A DNA stretch of 64,000 nt from Streptomyces davaonensis JCM 4913 (GCF_000349325.1 NC_020504.1:7040053-7104052); one strand, 5' to 3'. Positions 27,563 through 36,350 are shown, numbered from the stretch's first letter. Translations and numbers: made by a program. The notes: generated by a model not told the origin, from the letters alone.

Positions 27563-29662
27563 ATGGGGGTCGGGGTGCAGGGGCTGCGGGAGACGGATCC
27601 TCGGCGGATCGGGCCGTACGAGGTGCTCGGGCGGCTCGGCGCCGGAGGGATGGGCGAGGTGTTTCTCGCCGAGGCGCGCGGCGGGATGCGGCTGGCCGTG
27701 AAGGTGGTGCGGCCCGAGCACGCCGGGGACCGCACCTTCCGGGCCCGGTTCCGCCAGGAGCTGCGGGCCGCGCGGGACGTGGGCGGGGACGGCACGTACA
27801 CCGCGCGGGTCGTCGACGCCGATCCCGAGGGCGAACCGCCGTGGATGGCGGCCGAGTTCGTCGAGGGGCCCACGCTGCGGGACGCCGTGCTGGACGGAGG
27901 TCCGCTGCCGGCCCCCGCGGTACGGGTGCTCGCGGCAGCGCTCGGCCGGGCCCTGACCGCGATCCACGCCAGGGGCCTGGTCCACCGGGACCTCAAGCCC
28001 TCCAACATCCTGCTGGCGGCCGACGGCCCGCGGGTCATCGACTTCGGGATCGTCCGGGCGCTGGAGGCGACCGCGCTGACCAATCCCGGGTCGATCGTCG
28101 GCACGGTCGGCTATGTCTCCCCGGAGCAGATCCGCAACAGCACCGCAGTGGGCCCGCAGAGCGATGTCTTCGCGCTGGGCGCGGTCCTCGCCCACGCCTC
28201 CGGTGGCCGCCCGCCCTTCGGCGAGGGCCATGAGTCGGTGGTCCTGCTGCGCATCCTGAACGGTGACCACGACCTGTCCGCCGTACCCGAGGAGTTCCGT
28301 CCGCTGGTCGAGTCCTGTCTGCGCCTGGACCCCGCCGAGCGGCCGGTGCCGGAGGCCGTCATGGCGGCCGTGGGACACACGGAGGCGTCGCTGCGCGCGG
28401 CGGTGCGGCCGGGCTGGTTCACCGAGGGCGGTCCGCGATGGGTGCCGGGGGAGGACGGGGAGCGGGAGAGCGGCGTCGAGTACGTGGCCCCGGCGACGGC
28501 GCCGGGCGCGGTCGTACCGCCTGCCGGGGCGCCCGTGCCGCCGTCCCGGCGGGGTGTGCTGCGGGCCGTGGCCGGTGGGGCCGTGGTGGCCGTCGCCTCG
28601 GGCGTGGGCGGCTGGTGGTGGCTGCGGGAGCCGGAGCGGGGGAAGAAGGACTCGCCGTCCGCACCGGCCACCGGGAAGCCGACCGTGCGCTGGCAGGTCT
28701 CCCTGGACCAGGTCATGACCCGGCAGCTCGGCGCGCTCTCGCCCAAGGGCGACGTGCTGTACGCCGCCACGTCCTCCATCGACCTGTACGCGCTCTCCGC
28801 CGATGGCGAGGACCTCTGGAAGGCCAACCTCGGGGGCTCCGGTCTCGATCCCGTGGCGACGGCGGACGGCGTCTACTGCACCGTCGTCGAGGGCGACAGC
28901 GCGGACGACTCCCAGCGGCTGCGGCTGTGCCGGTACGACACGGCGGGCAAGCGCGGCTGGAGCAGGGACCTCGGGCCGCAGGGCACCGCCCCCGTCCTCG
29001 TCGGCGACACGGTCGTGGTGGGCGGCGGGGACGAGCAGATCGGGGAGCTGCGCGCCTACGCGCCGGACGGCAGCGTGCGCTGGCAGCGCGGGCTCAAGGG
29101 CGCGCTCACCGAGGCACCGCTGGTGCATCAGGGCGTGGTCTACGCCGGCACCCGCGCGGGGCGGCTGGCCGCCGTGGACGCCGGGGACGGCACCCCGCTG
29201 TGGGACGTGGAGGTGGCCACCGACCTCCGGCGGCCCGTGGTGGTGGCGGGCCGGGCCCTGGCCGCGGCCTCCGCCGGCGAGTGGACCTGGCACGGCTACT
29301 CGCTCGACGGGAACCGGCTGTGGCGGAGCAAGGAGGCCGACGGCGGGTGGGAGTACCCGGTCACCGCGGCCGGCTCGCTGGCCCTCGTCACGGAGGACCG
29401 GGTCCTGAAGGCGTTCACGGCGGACGGCGAACCGGCCTGGACGTACCAGGCCGGGGACGACGACGTCACCGAACCGGCGTTCTCGGGCGGCCGGATCTTC
29501 GTCCAGACCCCCGAGGAGATCCACGCCCTGAACCTCAAGGGCGAGCGGATCTGGCGCTTCCCGCTGCCCGCCGGCTACCCGGTCTCGGCCCCGCTGATCC
29601 GCGGCAACCGCATCTACGTCACCTCGGCCGAGGGCATCGCAGCCCTCGACCTCACGTCCTAG
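27563..29662 (+). CDS. Membrane Ser/Thr protein kinase with PQQ-like sensor domain (second copy)
   Basis: A 699-aa paralogue of the kinase at 6652. The kinase domain (15-275) shows LGAGGMGEVFLAEA, LAVKVV, VHRDLKPSNILL, DFGIV and GYVSPEQI. A linker rich in Pro/Ala is followed by one transmembrane helix (about 333-353) and an extracellular beta-propeller with repeated motifs (GEDLWKANL, GSVRWQRGL, GTPLWDVEV, GEPAWTY). ATG 27563 lies after a GGGGA; start choice is moderately certain. It ends 3 bp from the converging RAM gene. The sensed ligand is unknown. Confidence 0.92.
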   Translation: MGVGVQGLRETDPRRIGPYEVLGRLGAGGMGEVFLAEARGGMRLAVKVVRPEHAGDRTFRARFRQELRAARDVGGDGTYTARVVDADPEGEPPWMAAEFVEGPTLRDAVLDGGPLPAPAVRVLAAALGRALTAIHARGLVHRDLKPSNILLAADGPRVIDFGIVRALEATALTNPGSIVGTVGYVSPEQIRNSTAVGPQSDVFALGAVLAHASGGRPPFGEGHESVVLLRILNGDHDLSAVPEEFRPLVESCLRLDPAERPVPEAVMAAVGHTEASLRAAVRPGWFTEGGPRWVPGEDGERESGVEYVAPATAPGAVVPPAGAPVPPSRRGVLRAVAGGAVVAVASGVGGWWWLREPERGKKDSPSAPATGKPTVRWQVSLDQVMTRQLGALSPKGDVLYAATSSIDLYALSADGEDLWKANLGGSGLDPVATADGVYCTVVEGDSADDSQRLRLCRYDTAGKRGWSRDLGPQGTAPVLVGDTVVVGGGDEQIGELRAYAPDGSVRWQRGLKGALTEAPLVHQGVVYAGTRAGRLAAVDAGDGTPLWDVEVATDLRRPVVVAGRALAAASAGEWTWHGYSLDGNRLWRSKEADGGWEYPVTAAGSLALVTEDRVLKAFTADGEPAWTYQAGDDDVTEPAFSGGRIFVQTPEEIHALNLKGERIWRFPLPAGYPVSAPLIRGNRIYVTSAEGIAALDLTS

Positions 29663-29665
29663 CTG

Positions 29666-29947
29666 CTAGCCGTCCAGGCCGATCGAGAACGCGGCCTCCA
29701 GGTCGTGCTGGGAGTAGGTGCGGAACGCGACGTGGGTGTCCGTGCCCTCCACGCCCGGGATCTTGCTGATGCGACCGGGGATGACCTCGGCGAGGTCCTC
29801 GTGCTCCTTGACCCGGACCATGGCGATCAGGTCGTAGGTGCCGGTGACGGAGAAGACCTCGCTCACGCTGTCCAGCGAAGCGATCTGCTCCGCGATCTCG
29901 GGGATCCGGTCCACGCTGGTCTTGATGAGGACGATCGCGGTGATCAC
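29666..29947 (-). CDS. Stand-alone Lrp/AsnC ligand-binding (RAM) domain protein
   Basis: A 93-aa protein consisting only of the effector-binding RAM domain of Lrp/AsnC regulators (MITAIVLIKTSVDRIPEIAE ... VTGTYDLIAMVRV). No helix-turn-helix is present, and no DNA-binding segment is encoded just upstream, so this is a genuine single-domain form as in other actinomycetes. It may bind amino acids as oligomers or modulate full-length Lrp proteins. A start at ATG 29947 follows GGGAGAGG. It is 39 nt downstream of the rhomboid gene on the same strand, so possibly co-transcribed. Confidence 0.85.
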   Translation of the reverse strand: MITAIVLIKTSVDRIPEIAEQIASLDSVSEVFSVTGTYDLIAMVRVKEHEDLAEVIPGRISKIPGVEGTDTHVAFRTYSQHDLEAAFSIGLDG

Positions 29948-29986
29948 GGCTGGGCCTCTCCCTCGGGGGCTGCTGGGGCTCTCACC

Positions 29987-30697
29987 CTACTCGCGGTCCC
30001 ACTGGCCCGGTTGTCCTGCCGGGGGTCCGGGGGTTGTCCCCCGGGAAGGCACAGCAGTCGTATGGCCGAACCGCACCCAGGCGAAGCCGCAGCCCAGGCC
30101 GAAGCCCACGAGATGGGCCAGATACGCCACCCCGGGTCCGTTCGCCGCCCGGCCCGCCGCCAGCCATTGCAGGGCCGCCCAGAAGGGCAGCACCACCCAG
30201 GCAGGGAAGCGCAGCGGCAGGAAGAACAGGAACGGCAGCAGGCTGGTCACCCGGGCCCGCGGGAACAGCGCCAGGAACGCGCCGAGCACCGCCGAGATCG
30301 CGCCGGACGCGCCGACCAGGGACTGCTCGGAGCCGGAGTTGGCGGCCGCGTAGCCGAGCAGGGCGAGATAGCCGCAGCCCAGGTAGAAGAGGGTGAACTG
30401 GAAACGGCCCATGCGCTCCTCGGTCATCACGCCGAAGACGTAGAGGAAGAGCATGTTGCCCAGCAGATGCACCCAGCTGCCGTGCACGAACAGCGCGGTG
30501 GCCGGGGTGAGCGCGGCTCGTGGCGACCCCTCGAACAGCACGGCCGGGACCACCCCCCAGCGCCGGAAGTACGCCCGCTGCGCCGCGATCAGCTCGTCCC
30601 CGGTGCCGTACCCGGCATTCAGCCCCGAGGCGGGCCCGATCAGGAAGATCAGCGTGCACAGCCCGATCAGTGCGTAGGTGACCGGCGCGGAAGGCAT
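29987..30697 (-). CDS. Rhomboid-family intramembrane serine protease
   Basis: A 236-aa membrane protease with six or seven helices. The catalytic Ser is in LVGASGAISAVLG and the His in AYLAHLVGFGLG, with HGSWVHLLGNMLFLYVFG in the second helix as in the family. It cleaves transmembrane substrates; none is known here. I take ATG 30697 (MPSAPVTYALIGLC) because AGAGG precedes it by 7 nt. ATG 30703 and ATG 30739 are alternatives without good ribosome sites. The C-terminal 20 residues are Pro/Gly-rich. Confidence 0.88.
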   Translation of the reverse strand: MPSAPVTYALIGLCTLIFLIGPASGLNAGYGTGDELIAAQRAYFRRWGVVPAVLFEGSPRAALTPATALFVHGSWVHLLGNMLFLYVFGVMTEERMGRFQFTLFYLGCGYLALLGYAAANSGSEQSLVGASGAISAVLGAFLALFPRARVTSLLPFLFFLPLRFPAWVVLPFWAALQWLAAGRAANGPGVAYLAHLVGFGLGCGFAWVRFGHTTAVPSRGTTPGPPAGQPGQWDRE

Positions 30698-30894
30698 CCG
30701 CATACCTCTGACGGCCGTGCTGCTCCAGTTGCTGATCATGAACACAGAGCATGACGTAATCGGCCTAACTCCGACAGATCGCCTCGCCGCCGTGGACGGC
30801 CGAGCGGTGACCAGCCACCAGGCCGTAGGGTTACGAGCCACACGCACCGGGGATGCCGGTGAGTCACCGACACTGGAAGGAAAGAACAGTCGCG

Positions 30895-31134
30895 ATGACG
30901 GTTCCCCTGCCGACCGACGCCACACGGTGGCGCTGCACCCTCTGCGGCAACCTCACCCGTTTCGACGTGACCCGCTCGTCGAAGGTCGTCGAATACGTCC
31001 ACCTCGACCTCGCCGGTGAGCCGAAGGTCGAGGAGCGCGAGGTGGTCAGTGAGACCATCGAGTCGGTGCGCTGCCGCTGGTGCAACGCCGTGGACCAGGT
31101 GGAACTCGTGGACAGGCCGGGCGCCGGCTCCTGA
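30895..31134 (+). CDS. Small zinc-ribbon protein of unknown function
   Basis: A 79-aa soluble protein with two CxxC pairs, WRCTLCGNLTRFD near residue 12 and VRCRWCNAVDQ near residue 60, arranged to bind one zinc ion. No further domain is recognised. ATG 30895 (MTVPLPTDATRW) has GGAAAG about 8 nt upstream; the frame extends to 30853 without a better site. It lies 70 nt before the NYN-domain gene on the same strand, so both may act on nucleic acid, but that is inference. Confidence 0.75.
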   Translation: MTVPLPTDATRWRCTLCGNLTRFDVTRSSKVVEYVHLDLAGEPKVEEREVVSETIESVRCRWCNAVDQVELVDRPGAGS

Positions 31135-31204
31135 CGGGAGCGGGCCCCGCTCGGGCGATCCCCTCGGACAGGGGGATCCCGCACAGGTATTGGGGTGACG
31201 ACGG

Positions 31205-32548
31205 ATGGTGGAGACCGCAGGCGGGGGGCCGGGCGACGGCGCCGCTGAAGTGCTCGACCGTCCGCTGCCCGACGGGGTGCGCCGCAGAGTCGTGCAGATC
31301 GTCTCGGACGGCTTCGGCGGGCTGACCGTCGGTGAACTGCCCGCCCAGCTGAGGCAGTACGCCCGGTTCGCCCCGAACCGCCGGGCCAAGTTCGCCGGCA
31401 ACGCCATGGCCGCCGCGCTGGAGACGGATCCGCTCTTCCGCCAGCGCATCGGGGAGAAGCTGAGAGAGGCCCAGCCGGAAATCGCCGGCGCCCTCGACTC
31501 CGGCTCGCCGCCCCCGGCCGCGGATCCGCTCGATGTGGCGGCCGCGGCCTATGTGCTGCGGCCCACCGGCTGGGTCAAGCTGGTGACCGCGGCCGGCGAG
31601 GAGGCCCAGCGCGCCGACGCCGAACGCGCCGACGAGGAGAGCCGGGCCGAACTGGAGCGGCTGCGCGCCGAGATCGACCGGTCCAGGGAGCAGACCCGGG
31701 CCGAGACCGAGCGGCTGCGCACCGAGCTGGACGCGGCCAAGAAGGAAGCCGAATCGCTTCACCGCAAGCTGCGCGCCGCCCAGAGCGACGTCAAGCGCGG
31801 TGAGGCGGCGCTGCGCAAGGCGCAGGGCGAGATCGAGGCCGTCCGCGCGGAGGCGAACGGCCAGGTGTCGGCGGCCGAGAGCGAGACCCGGCGGCTGAAG
31901 TCCCGGCTCGGGGAGGCCGAGGCCGCCCTGGAGGCCACCCGCAGGGCGGCGCGCGAGGGCCGCAGCGTGGAGGACATGCGGGTACGGCTGCTGCTGGACA
32001 CCCTGCTCGATGCCACCCAAGGGCTGCGCCGGGAACTGGCGTTGCCGCCGGTGTCGGTGCGCCCCGCCGAGACCGTGGACGCGGTCGAACCGGGACGAAT
32101 GACCCCGAAGGACATCGCCGCACGGGCGCTGTCCGAGAACGATCCGGCCATCGTCGACCAGTTGCTGGCGCTGCCGCAGGCGCATCTGGTCGTCGACGGC
32201 TACAACGTCACCAAGACCGGCTATCCCCAGATGCCGCTGGAGAAGCAGCGGCTCAGGCTCCTCGGCCAGCTCTCCCAGCTCGCCGCGCAGACCGGTGCCG
32301 AGGTGACCTGTGTCTTCGACGGGGCCGAGCTGGCCGCGCCGGTGCTGCTGGCGCCGCCGCGCGGGGTCCGGGTGCTGTTCTCCAAGCCCGGTGTGACGGC
32401 GGACGAGTTGATCCGTCAGCTGGTGCGGGCCGAGCCGCCGGGCCGTCCGGTCATCGTCGTCTCGACCGACCGCGAGGTGGCCGACGGGGTCGCCAAGGCG
32501 GGCGCCCGGCCGGTGGCATCTGCGGTGCTTCTGAAGCGACTGTCCTGA
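31205..32548 (+). CDS. NYN (YacP-type) domain protein with coiled coil
   Basis: A 447-aa protein. The C-terminal domain (about 320-447) is a PIN-like NYN/YacP domain with the first acidic residue in LVVDGYNVTKTG and further acidic positions in VTCVFDGAEL and VIVVSTDREVADGV, a pattern linked to ribonuclease activity. Residues 130-240 form a long Glu/Arg-rich coiled coil (ADEESRAELERLRAEIDR), and the N-terminal 100 residues are a helical region. ATG 31205 is used; GTG 31208 is an alternative. Probably an RNA-processing or RNA-binding factor. It is a single gene followed by the NlpC/P60 promoter region. Confidence 0.85.
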   Translation: MVETAGGGPGDGAAEVLDRPLPDGVRRRVVQIVSDGFGGLTVGELPAQLRQYARFAPNRRAKFAGNAMAAALETDPLFRQRIGEKLREAQPEIAGALDSGSPPPAADPLDVAAAAYVLRPTGWVKLVTAAGEEAQRADAERADEESRAELERLRAEIDRSREQTRAETERLRTELDAAKKEAESLHRKLRAAQSDVKRGEAALRKAQGEIEAVRAEANGQVSAAESETRRLKSRLGEAEAALEATRRAAREGRSVEDMRVRLLLDTLLDATQGLRRELALPPVSVRPAETVDAVEPGRMTPKDIAARALSENDPAIVDQLLALPQAHLVVDGYNVTKTGYPQMPLEKQRLRLLGQLSQLAAQTGAEVTCVFDGAELAAPVLLAPPRGVRVLFSKPGVTADELIRQLVRAEPPGRPVIVVSTDREVADGVAKAGARPVASAVLLKRLS

Positions 32549-32581
32549 AGGTCAACGTACAGCTGCAATGCCCGAATTGAC

Positions 32582-32605
32582 GGAACCGTCACGCAACGTA
32601 GCGTC
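32582..32605 (+). promoter_or_regulatory. Candidate SigE-type promoter upstream of NlpC/P60
   Basis: GGAAC (32582-32586), 15-nt spacer, then CGTC (32602-32605), which fits the envelope-stress ECF consensus in Streptomyces (GGAAC-N15/16-CGTC). It is 154 nt before the start codon. Only the two short boxes support it. Confidence 0.4.
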
Positions 32606-32676
32606 AAGTGGGAATCACTGCACGTGGGTTGAAGGTAAAGAATGCGGACCGTAACCGGGATAAATCGCCCAGGGGT

Positions 32677-32706
32677 TTGAACTGATCACAACTGTGTCAC
32701 TAGGGT
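32677..32706 (+). promoter_or_regulatory. Candidate housekeeping promoter of NlpC/P60
   Basis: TTGAAC (32677-32682), an 18-nt spacer and TAGGGT (32701-32706), a close match to the vegetative Streptomyces promoter. It lies 52 nt before GTG 32759, with GAGGAGAAGG as ribosome site between them. Confidence 0.6.
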
Positions 32707-32758
32707 CTGCCTTCGAACCTTCGATCGGAAGATCACTGAGGAGAAGGAGTTCGCCTCC

Positions 32759-33793
32759 GTGGCGTCCCACCGTCGACCCAAGCAGCCGAGCCGCGCACGT
32801 GTGACCGTGCTGACCACCGCCGCTGCTGCCGCCGTTGCCATCAGCTCGCAGGCCGCCAACGCCGCGCCCAGCGAGAAGCCGAGCAAGGACGAGGTCAAGG
32901 CCAAGGTCGACAAGCTCTACGAAGAGGCCGAGCACGCCACCGAGAAGTACAACGGCGCCAAGGAGAAGCAGGAGAAGCTCCAGAAGGAGATCTCCACGAT
33001 CCAGGACAACGTCGCGCGCGGTCAGGAAGACCTGAACGAGATGCGTGACTCCATAGGTCTGGCGGCCGCCGCCCAGTACCGGACCGGATCCATCGACTCC
33101 TCGGTCCAGCTCTTCCTCTCCTCGGACCCGGACGACTACCTCGACAAGGCCTCCACGCTCGACCAGTTGAGCAGCCAGCAGGTCGAGTCGCTGAAGAAGA
33201 TCCAGGACAAGCAGCGCGAACTCGCCCAGGACCGCGCCGAGGCCAGTGAGAAGCTCAAGGACCTCGCCTCCACCCGGACCGAACTGGGCAAGAAGAAGCA
33301 GGAAGTCCAGGACAAGCTCGCCGAGGCGCAGAAGCTCCTCAACACGCTGACCGCCGCCGAGAAGGCCGCCCTCGCCGCCGAGGAGGAGCGCGCCAGCCGG
33401 TCCTCCGCCGACCGTGTCGAGCTCGGTGACGCGCCCGTCGGCTCCGGCCGCGCCATGGCCGCCTACCAGGCCGCCCAGAGCAAGCTCGGCTCGCCCTACG
33501 TCTACGGCGCCTCCGGCCCTTCCTCCTTCGACTGCTCGGGCCTGACCTCCTGGGCCTACGCCCAGGCCGGTGTCTCCATCCCGCGTACCTCGCAGGCCCA
33601 GGCAGGCGCCGGCACGCGCATCTACAGCCAGTCCGACCTCAAGGTCGGCGACCTGGTCATCTTCTACGCAGATCAGCACCACGTCGGCTTCTACGCGGGC
33701 AACGGCCAGATCCTGCACGCCCCGCGCACCGGCACGGTCGTCCGCTACGAGTCGATCAACAACATGCCGTTCCAGTTCGGCGTCCGGATCTGA
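32759..33793 (+). CDS. Secreted NlpC/P60 peptidoglycan hydrolase
   Basis: A 344-aa secreted endopeptidase. A signal peptide (basic start VASHRRPKQPSRAR, hydrophobic core to about 36, cleavage after ANA) is followed by a long coiled-coil region (45-215). The C-terminal NlpC/P60 domain has catalytic Cys in SSFDCSGLTSWAYAQ and His in DQHHVGFYAGNGQILH. It should cut the D-Glu to diamino acid bond in stem peptides, as RipA-type enzymes do. GTG 32759 has GAGAAGGAG upstream. The coiled coil probably inhibits or localises the enzyme. A paralogue follows. Confidence 0.94.
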   Translation: MASHRRPKQPSRARVTVLTTAAAAAVAISSQAANAAPSEKPSKDEVKAKVDKLYEEAEHATEKYNGAKEKQEKLQKEISTIQDNVARGQEDLNEMRDSIGLAAAAQYRTGSIDSSVQLFLSSDPDDYLDKASTLDQLSSQQVESLKKIQDKQRELAQDRAEASEKLKDLASTRTELGKKKQEVQDKLAEAQKLLNTLTAAEKAALAAEEERASRSSADRVELGDAPVGSGRAMAAYQAAQSKLGSPYVYGASGPSSFDCSGLTSWAYAQAGVSIPRTSQAQAGAGTRIYSQSDLKVGDLVIFYADQHHVGFYAGNGQILHAPRTGTVVRYESINNMPFQFGVRI

Positions 33794-33858
33794 TCAGCCT
33801 CAAGATCACGACACCGTGCCGCCCAATCGGGCGAATCACGCCGACGTGAACTGACCCC

Positions 33859-33894
33859 ACGCCCCGCCCATGACCTGCGTCATAGGCGGGGCGT
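33859..33894 (+). terminator. Terminator between the two NlpC/P60 genes
   Basis: 16-nt arms (33859-33874 and 33879-33894), one mismatch, loop CTGC, about 65 nt after the first hydrolase stop. Confidence 0.8.
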
Positions 33895-34012
33895 CACTGT
33901 GTGTGCCCACAACGGTCGTTGGTCGGCGGCCCGGCGCGGGGTTACTGTCTGCCGCGTTTCCCCCTCGCCGGGGAACGGTCCTTGTCCGCCAGCGGAAGGG
34001 GTGCGGCTTCTC

Positions 34013-35023
34013 GTGGGGTCTCATCGTCGCCTTGTACCGTCGTCCGGGTTCGACCGGGGCGCGAGTGCCGCGCTCTGTGTCATCTCAGCCGCGGCCCTCG
34101 GAGCCGTACCGGCCTCGGCCGTGCCGCACGACGACACCCGGGCCGAGGTGGACCGCCTCTACGAGGAGGCCGAGAAGGCCACCGAGGCCTACAACAAGGC
34201 CGATGAGCGCGCCGACTCGCTGCGCGAGCAGGTCGGTACCGCGCAGGACCGGATCGCCCGGCAGCAGGACCGCATCAACTCCATGCGGGAGAAGCTCGGT
34301 TCGCTGGCCGGGGCGCAGTACCGCTCCGGGGGGCTCGACCCCTCGCTCGCCCTGCTGTTCTCCGACGATCCGGACGACTACCTCGACAAGGCGTCCACGC
34401 TGGACCGGATCACGGCCCATCAGGCGGGTGAGCTGAAGGACCTTCAGGACGCGCTGCGCGAACTCTCCCAGGAGCGCGCCGAGGCCTCCCGCAAACTCGG
34501 TGAGCTGGAGAAGAGCCGCAAGGCGGTCGCGGCGCACAAGAAGACGGTGGAGGGCAAGCTCGCCAAGGCCCGGGAGCTGCTCAACTCCCTGCCCGCCGAC
34601 GAGCGCGCCGCCTACGACCGGGCCTCCCGCTCGGGCCGCTCCGGCATGCCCGACCTCGGTAGCGGCGTCCCCGCCTCGGGCCGGGCCGGCGCCGCCATGG
34701 CCGCCGCCCGCTCCGCCCTCGGCAAGCCCTACGTCTGGGGTGCCAACGGCCCCAGCGGCTTCGACTGTTCGGGCCTGATGCAGTGGTCGTACGCGCAGGC
34801 CGGCGTCGCCCTCCCGCGCACCTCCCAGGGCCAGCGCTTCGCCGGCCCCCAGGTGCCCCTCGCCGAGGCCCGCCCCGGCGACCTGGTCACCTACCGCGCC
34901 GACGCCAGCCACGTCGGCATGTACGTGGGCAACGGCCAGGTGATCCACGCCCCCTATCCCGGAGCCCCGGTCCGCTACGACCCGGTGGGGATGATGCCGG
35001 GGGCGACGGTCACTCGGGTGTGA
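34013..35023 (+). CDS. Secreted NlpC/P60 peptidoglycan hydrolase (second copy)
   Basis: A 336-aa paralogue of the preceding hydrolase with the same order: signal peptide (to about residue 40, ASAVP), coiled coil containing DRLYEEAEKATEAYNKADER, and a C-terminal NlpC/P60 domain with Cys in SGFDCSGLMQWSYAQ and His in DASHVGMYVGNGQVIHA. I chose GTG 34013 (VGSHRRLVPSSG) because it aligns with VASHRRPKQPS of the neighbour; AAGGGG lies about 12 nt before it, and the frame is open further upstream. Tandem duplication is likely. A hairpin separates the pair. Confidence 0.92.
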   Translation: MGSHRRLVPSSGFDRGASAALCVISAAALGAVPASAVPHDDTRAEVDRLYEEAEKATEAYNKADERADSLREQVGTAQDRIARQQDRINSMREKLGSLAGAQYRSGGLDPSLALLFSDDPDDYLDKASTLDRITAHQAGELKDLQDALRELSQERAEASRKLGELEKSRKAVAAHKKTVEGKLAKARELLNSLPADERAAYDRASRSGRSGMPDLGSGVPASGRAGAAMAAARSALGKPYVWGANGPSGFDCSGLMQWSYAQAGVALPRTSQGQRFAGPQVPLAEARPGDLVTYRADASHVGMYVGNGQVIHAPYPGAPVRYDPVGMMPGATVTRV

Positions 35024-35097
35024 CGGCACCGGTGGCCGGTGGATCCCGCCGTTGACGGGGTCTGACCTCGGCGCCCTGAGCGCCGTACGATCGCGGC

Positions 35098-36288
35098 ATG
35101 GCTGGTCGACGGCGGGCGTCCGGGTCCGGGGTGGTGGCGGTGTGTCTGCTGCTCGTCTCGCTCGTGGCGTGCGGCGGGCGGCCCGCCACCGACGCGGCCC
35201 GCGACTCGGTGCAGCGGGTCCTCGACCGGCGGGCCGAGGCGATCGTCGAGCACGACGAGTCGGCCTTCGTGCGGACGGGCGCCCAGAGCGGGTACGACGA
35301 GCTCAGGGCGGTGCCGTTCGCCGAGTGGTCGTATCGCGTGACCGGGCTGAAGCGCGCGGGCGACACCGCCACCGCCGCTGTCGAACTGCGCTATCGCATC
35401 GAGGGCCACGACCGCGCCCCGGTCACCGTCGGCCGCACGGTACGGCTCAGCCTGGACGCCGGGAGTGAGTGGTACGTCGAGTCCGAGCGGCCCGCCAGGG
35501 GCGCCCCCGAGCAACTGTGGGACCAGGGCCGGGTGGAAGTCGTCCGCGGGGAGCGCGGCATCGTGCTCGGGGTCGGACAGCCCGACGGCAGGCTCCGTGC
35601 CTTCGCCGAGCTCGCCGACCGCGCGGTGCCCGCGGTGACCCGGGCCTGGGGCACCGAGTGGCCGCGCGGCACCGTCATCCTCGTACCGGAGTCGCTGGAG
35701 GGCATGGCCGGGCTGCTCGGCTCGCCCGCCTCCTCGTACCGCGGGATCGCCGCCGTGACCACCGGTGAGACCGGCGCCCCCAAGAACGCGCCCGCGGACC
35801 GGATCATCCTCAACCCGGTCGCGTACGGCGTCCTCGGTCAGAGCGGCAAGCAGGTCGTGCTCACCCACGAGACCACCCATGTCGCCACCCGCGCCCACAC
35901 CAGCGCCGCCACCCCGCTGTGGCTCTCCGAGGGGTACGCCGACTGGGTCGGCTACCTCGGCTCGGGCCGTACGCCCGCCGACGCGGCCCCCGAGCTGTGG
36001 CGTGCGGTGACCGAGGGGGAACTCCCGGCGGGGCTGCCGACCGACGAGGACTTCGGGTTCACCGGGGACTCGGCGGGGCTCGCGCAGGCGTACGAGAGTG
36101 GCTGGATGGCCTGCCGGATGATCGCGGACCGCTGGGGCGAGGTGCGGCTCGGCGAGTTCTACCGGGCCGTCGGCGCCCACGAGAAGCGGCCGGGCGCGGT
36201 CGAGGACGCGATGGAGAAGGTGCTCGGGACGACGGTGGAGGACTTCACCGCGCAGTGGCGGGAGTATCTGCGCGGTCAGTTCGCCTGA
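35098..36288 (+). CDS. Lipoprotein with gluzincin-like metallopeptidase signature
   Basis: A 396-aa predicted lipoprotein (lipobox LVSLVACGG, Cys about 25). An NTF2-like region (35-130) is followed by a domain with LTHETTHVATR, an HExxH zinc site, and about 25 residues later WLSEGYADWVGY, which supplies the third-ligand Glu of gluzincin peptidases. It is likely a cell-surface metallopeptidase; substrate unknown. ATG 35098 is used. The final codons lie in the first unit of a 24-bp tandem repeat shared with the end of the converging padR gene. Confidence 0.8.
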   Translation: MAGRRRASGSGVVAVCLLLVSLVACGGRPATDAARDSVQRVLDRRAEAIVEHDESAFVRTGAQSGYDELRAVPFAEWSYRVTGLKRAGDTATAAVELRYRIEGHDRAPVTVGRTVRLSLDAGSEWYVESERPARGAPEQLWDQGRVEVVRGERGIVLGVGQPDGRLRAFAELADRAVPAVTRAWGTEWPRGTVILVPESLEGMAGLLGSPASSYRGIAAVTTGETGAPKNAPADRIILNPVAYGVLGQSGKQVVLTHETTHVATRAHTSAATPLWLSEGYADWVGYLGSGRTPADAAPELWRAVTEGELPAGLPTDEDFGFTGDSAGLAQAYESGWMACRMIADRWGEVRLGEFYRAVGAHEKRPGAVEDAMEKVLGTTVEDFTAQWREYLRGQFA

Positions 36289-36350
36289 TCCTCGACCGGT
36301 CGGTTCGCCTGACCTTCGACCGGTTAGTTCGCCCGACCCTCGACGACCGC
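36279..36350. repeat. Three tandem 24-bp units at the junction of converging genes
   Basis: Units at 36279-36302, 36303-36326 and 36327-36350, each starting GTTCGCC and containing TCGAC, with few differences. They cover the last codons of the metallopeptidase gene, the spacer, and the last codons of padR. This looks like local duplication of a gene end. Confidence 0.85.

Noticed and set aside
29666..29947. Truncated Lrp/AsnC regulator
   Set aside because: The upstream DNA contains no remnant of a helix-turn-helix and the start has a good ribosome site, so it is a normal stand-alone RAM protein.
32549..32758. c-di-AMP (ydaO-type) riboswitch before NlpC/P60
   Set aside because: Such elements precede some streptomycete wall hydrolases, but I could not find the conserved core here; only promoter-like motifs.
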